Shown here: positions 63,807 to 64,000 of the stretch, piece by piece | Layout: every line of letters starts with the position of its first letter | Position numbering within the stretch: the stretch's first letter is position 1 | Assembly (NCBI GenBank): GCA_013399015.1 | Contig: VWZX01001940.1 | Coordinates: 602,193-666,192 of the forward strand | Length of the DNA: 64,000 bases | Source: Galbula dea | Taxonomy: Eukaryota > Chordata > Aves > Piciformes > Galbulidae | Direction: 5' to 3' | The notes under the pieces: generated by a model | The model's database searches: none | The model's input: the letters and a program-made list of their open reading frames with translations, nothing else | What the model was told of the DNA's origin: nothing | Translations under genes and position numbers: made by a program

Positions 63807-64000
63807 AAAAAGAAGCAAAGACACAAAAAGGGTAAACAGCACAAAAAAAGATCCACTGAACACACTAATGTTGTCCTTGATACCTGAAATTAAAACATAC
63901 CATTACTGTCCCCCCCAAAAATATAACCTAAATGATCATATTTCTACAGTGCTTTGCTCTCAGTCAGGTATGTGTGAGTTGCTGAGTCTGTTGCCTGACC
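63807..64000. other. Non-coding DNA at the window end
   Basis: Nothing recognised apart from a C-run near 63911-63917 and an A-run near 63843-63850. Confidence 0.6.

Noticed and set aside
1..64000. CRISPR array, bacterial operon or phage-like system
   Set aside because: No regular spaced repeats, no dense coding and no ribosome-binding sites. The avian CR1 elements show that this is vertebrate nuclear DNA.

Overview
The window reads as ordinary nuclear DNA of a bird: AT-rich, gene-poor, intergenic or deep-intronic. No complete host protein-coding gene, rRNA, intact tRNA, CpG island or CRISPR array could be supported. The assignment to a bird rests on many CR1 LINE fragments with the avian CR1 3' end (blocks like GTTGGACTAGATGATCT and CCCTTCCAACCC, then a short ATTCTGTG/ATTCTATG tail), together with strongly decayed older CR1 copies and a few LTR-like pieces. 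I could not assign an order or species.

Layout. At about 0.73-1.03 kb lies the 3' part of a retroviral-type LTR with a 40-bp tandem array, a TATA box and a poly(A) signal. Minus-strand CR1 3' ends lie at 4.75-5.09, 9.53-9.72 and 17.33-17.55 kb. A very old plus-strand CR1 covers 19.19-20.26 kb. A minus-strand CR1 with ORF2 endonuclease and early reverse-transcriptase parts lies at 23.42-24.12 kb, with a central stretch deleted. Small CR1 3' ends follow at 25.40-25.54 and 32.53-32.57 kb. Two related GC-richer repeats of unknown family sit at 39.59-39.98 kb (plus) and 56.06-56.58 kb (inverted). A CR1 3' end with an internal deletion lies at 52.19-52.33 kb, and another old CR1 remnant at 58.91-59.12 kb. 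At 60.35-60.51 kb a tRNA-Glu-like segment is joined to a CR1 tail, which looks like a CR1-mobilised SINE or a chimeric retrocopy. A minus-strand CR1 (61.73-62.11 kb) and a longer plus-strand CR1 with the reverse-transcriptase C-terminal half (62.86-63.81 kb) close the window.

The recognised elements make up under a tenth of the window. The rest is AT-rich single-copy-like sequence with microsatellites and purine or pyrimidine tracts. The open reading frames in it are short, lack recognisable domains and look like chance, antisense CR1 or low-complexity sequence. There is no operon or pathway here: the only protein-coding relics are the dead CR1 ORF2 pieces. The most interesting items are the tRNA-Glu/CR1 chimera, the uncharacterised inverted repeat pair and the LTR with 40-bp repeats.
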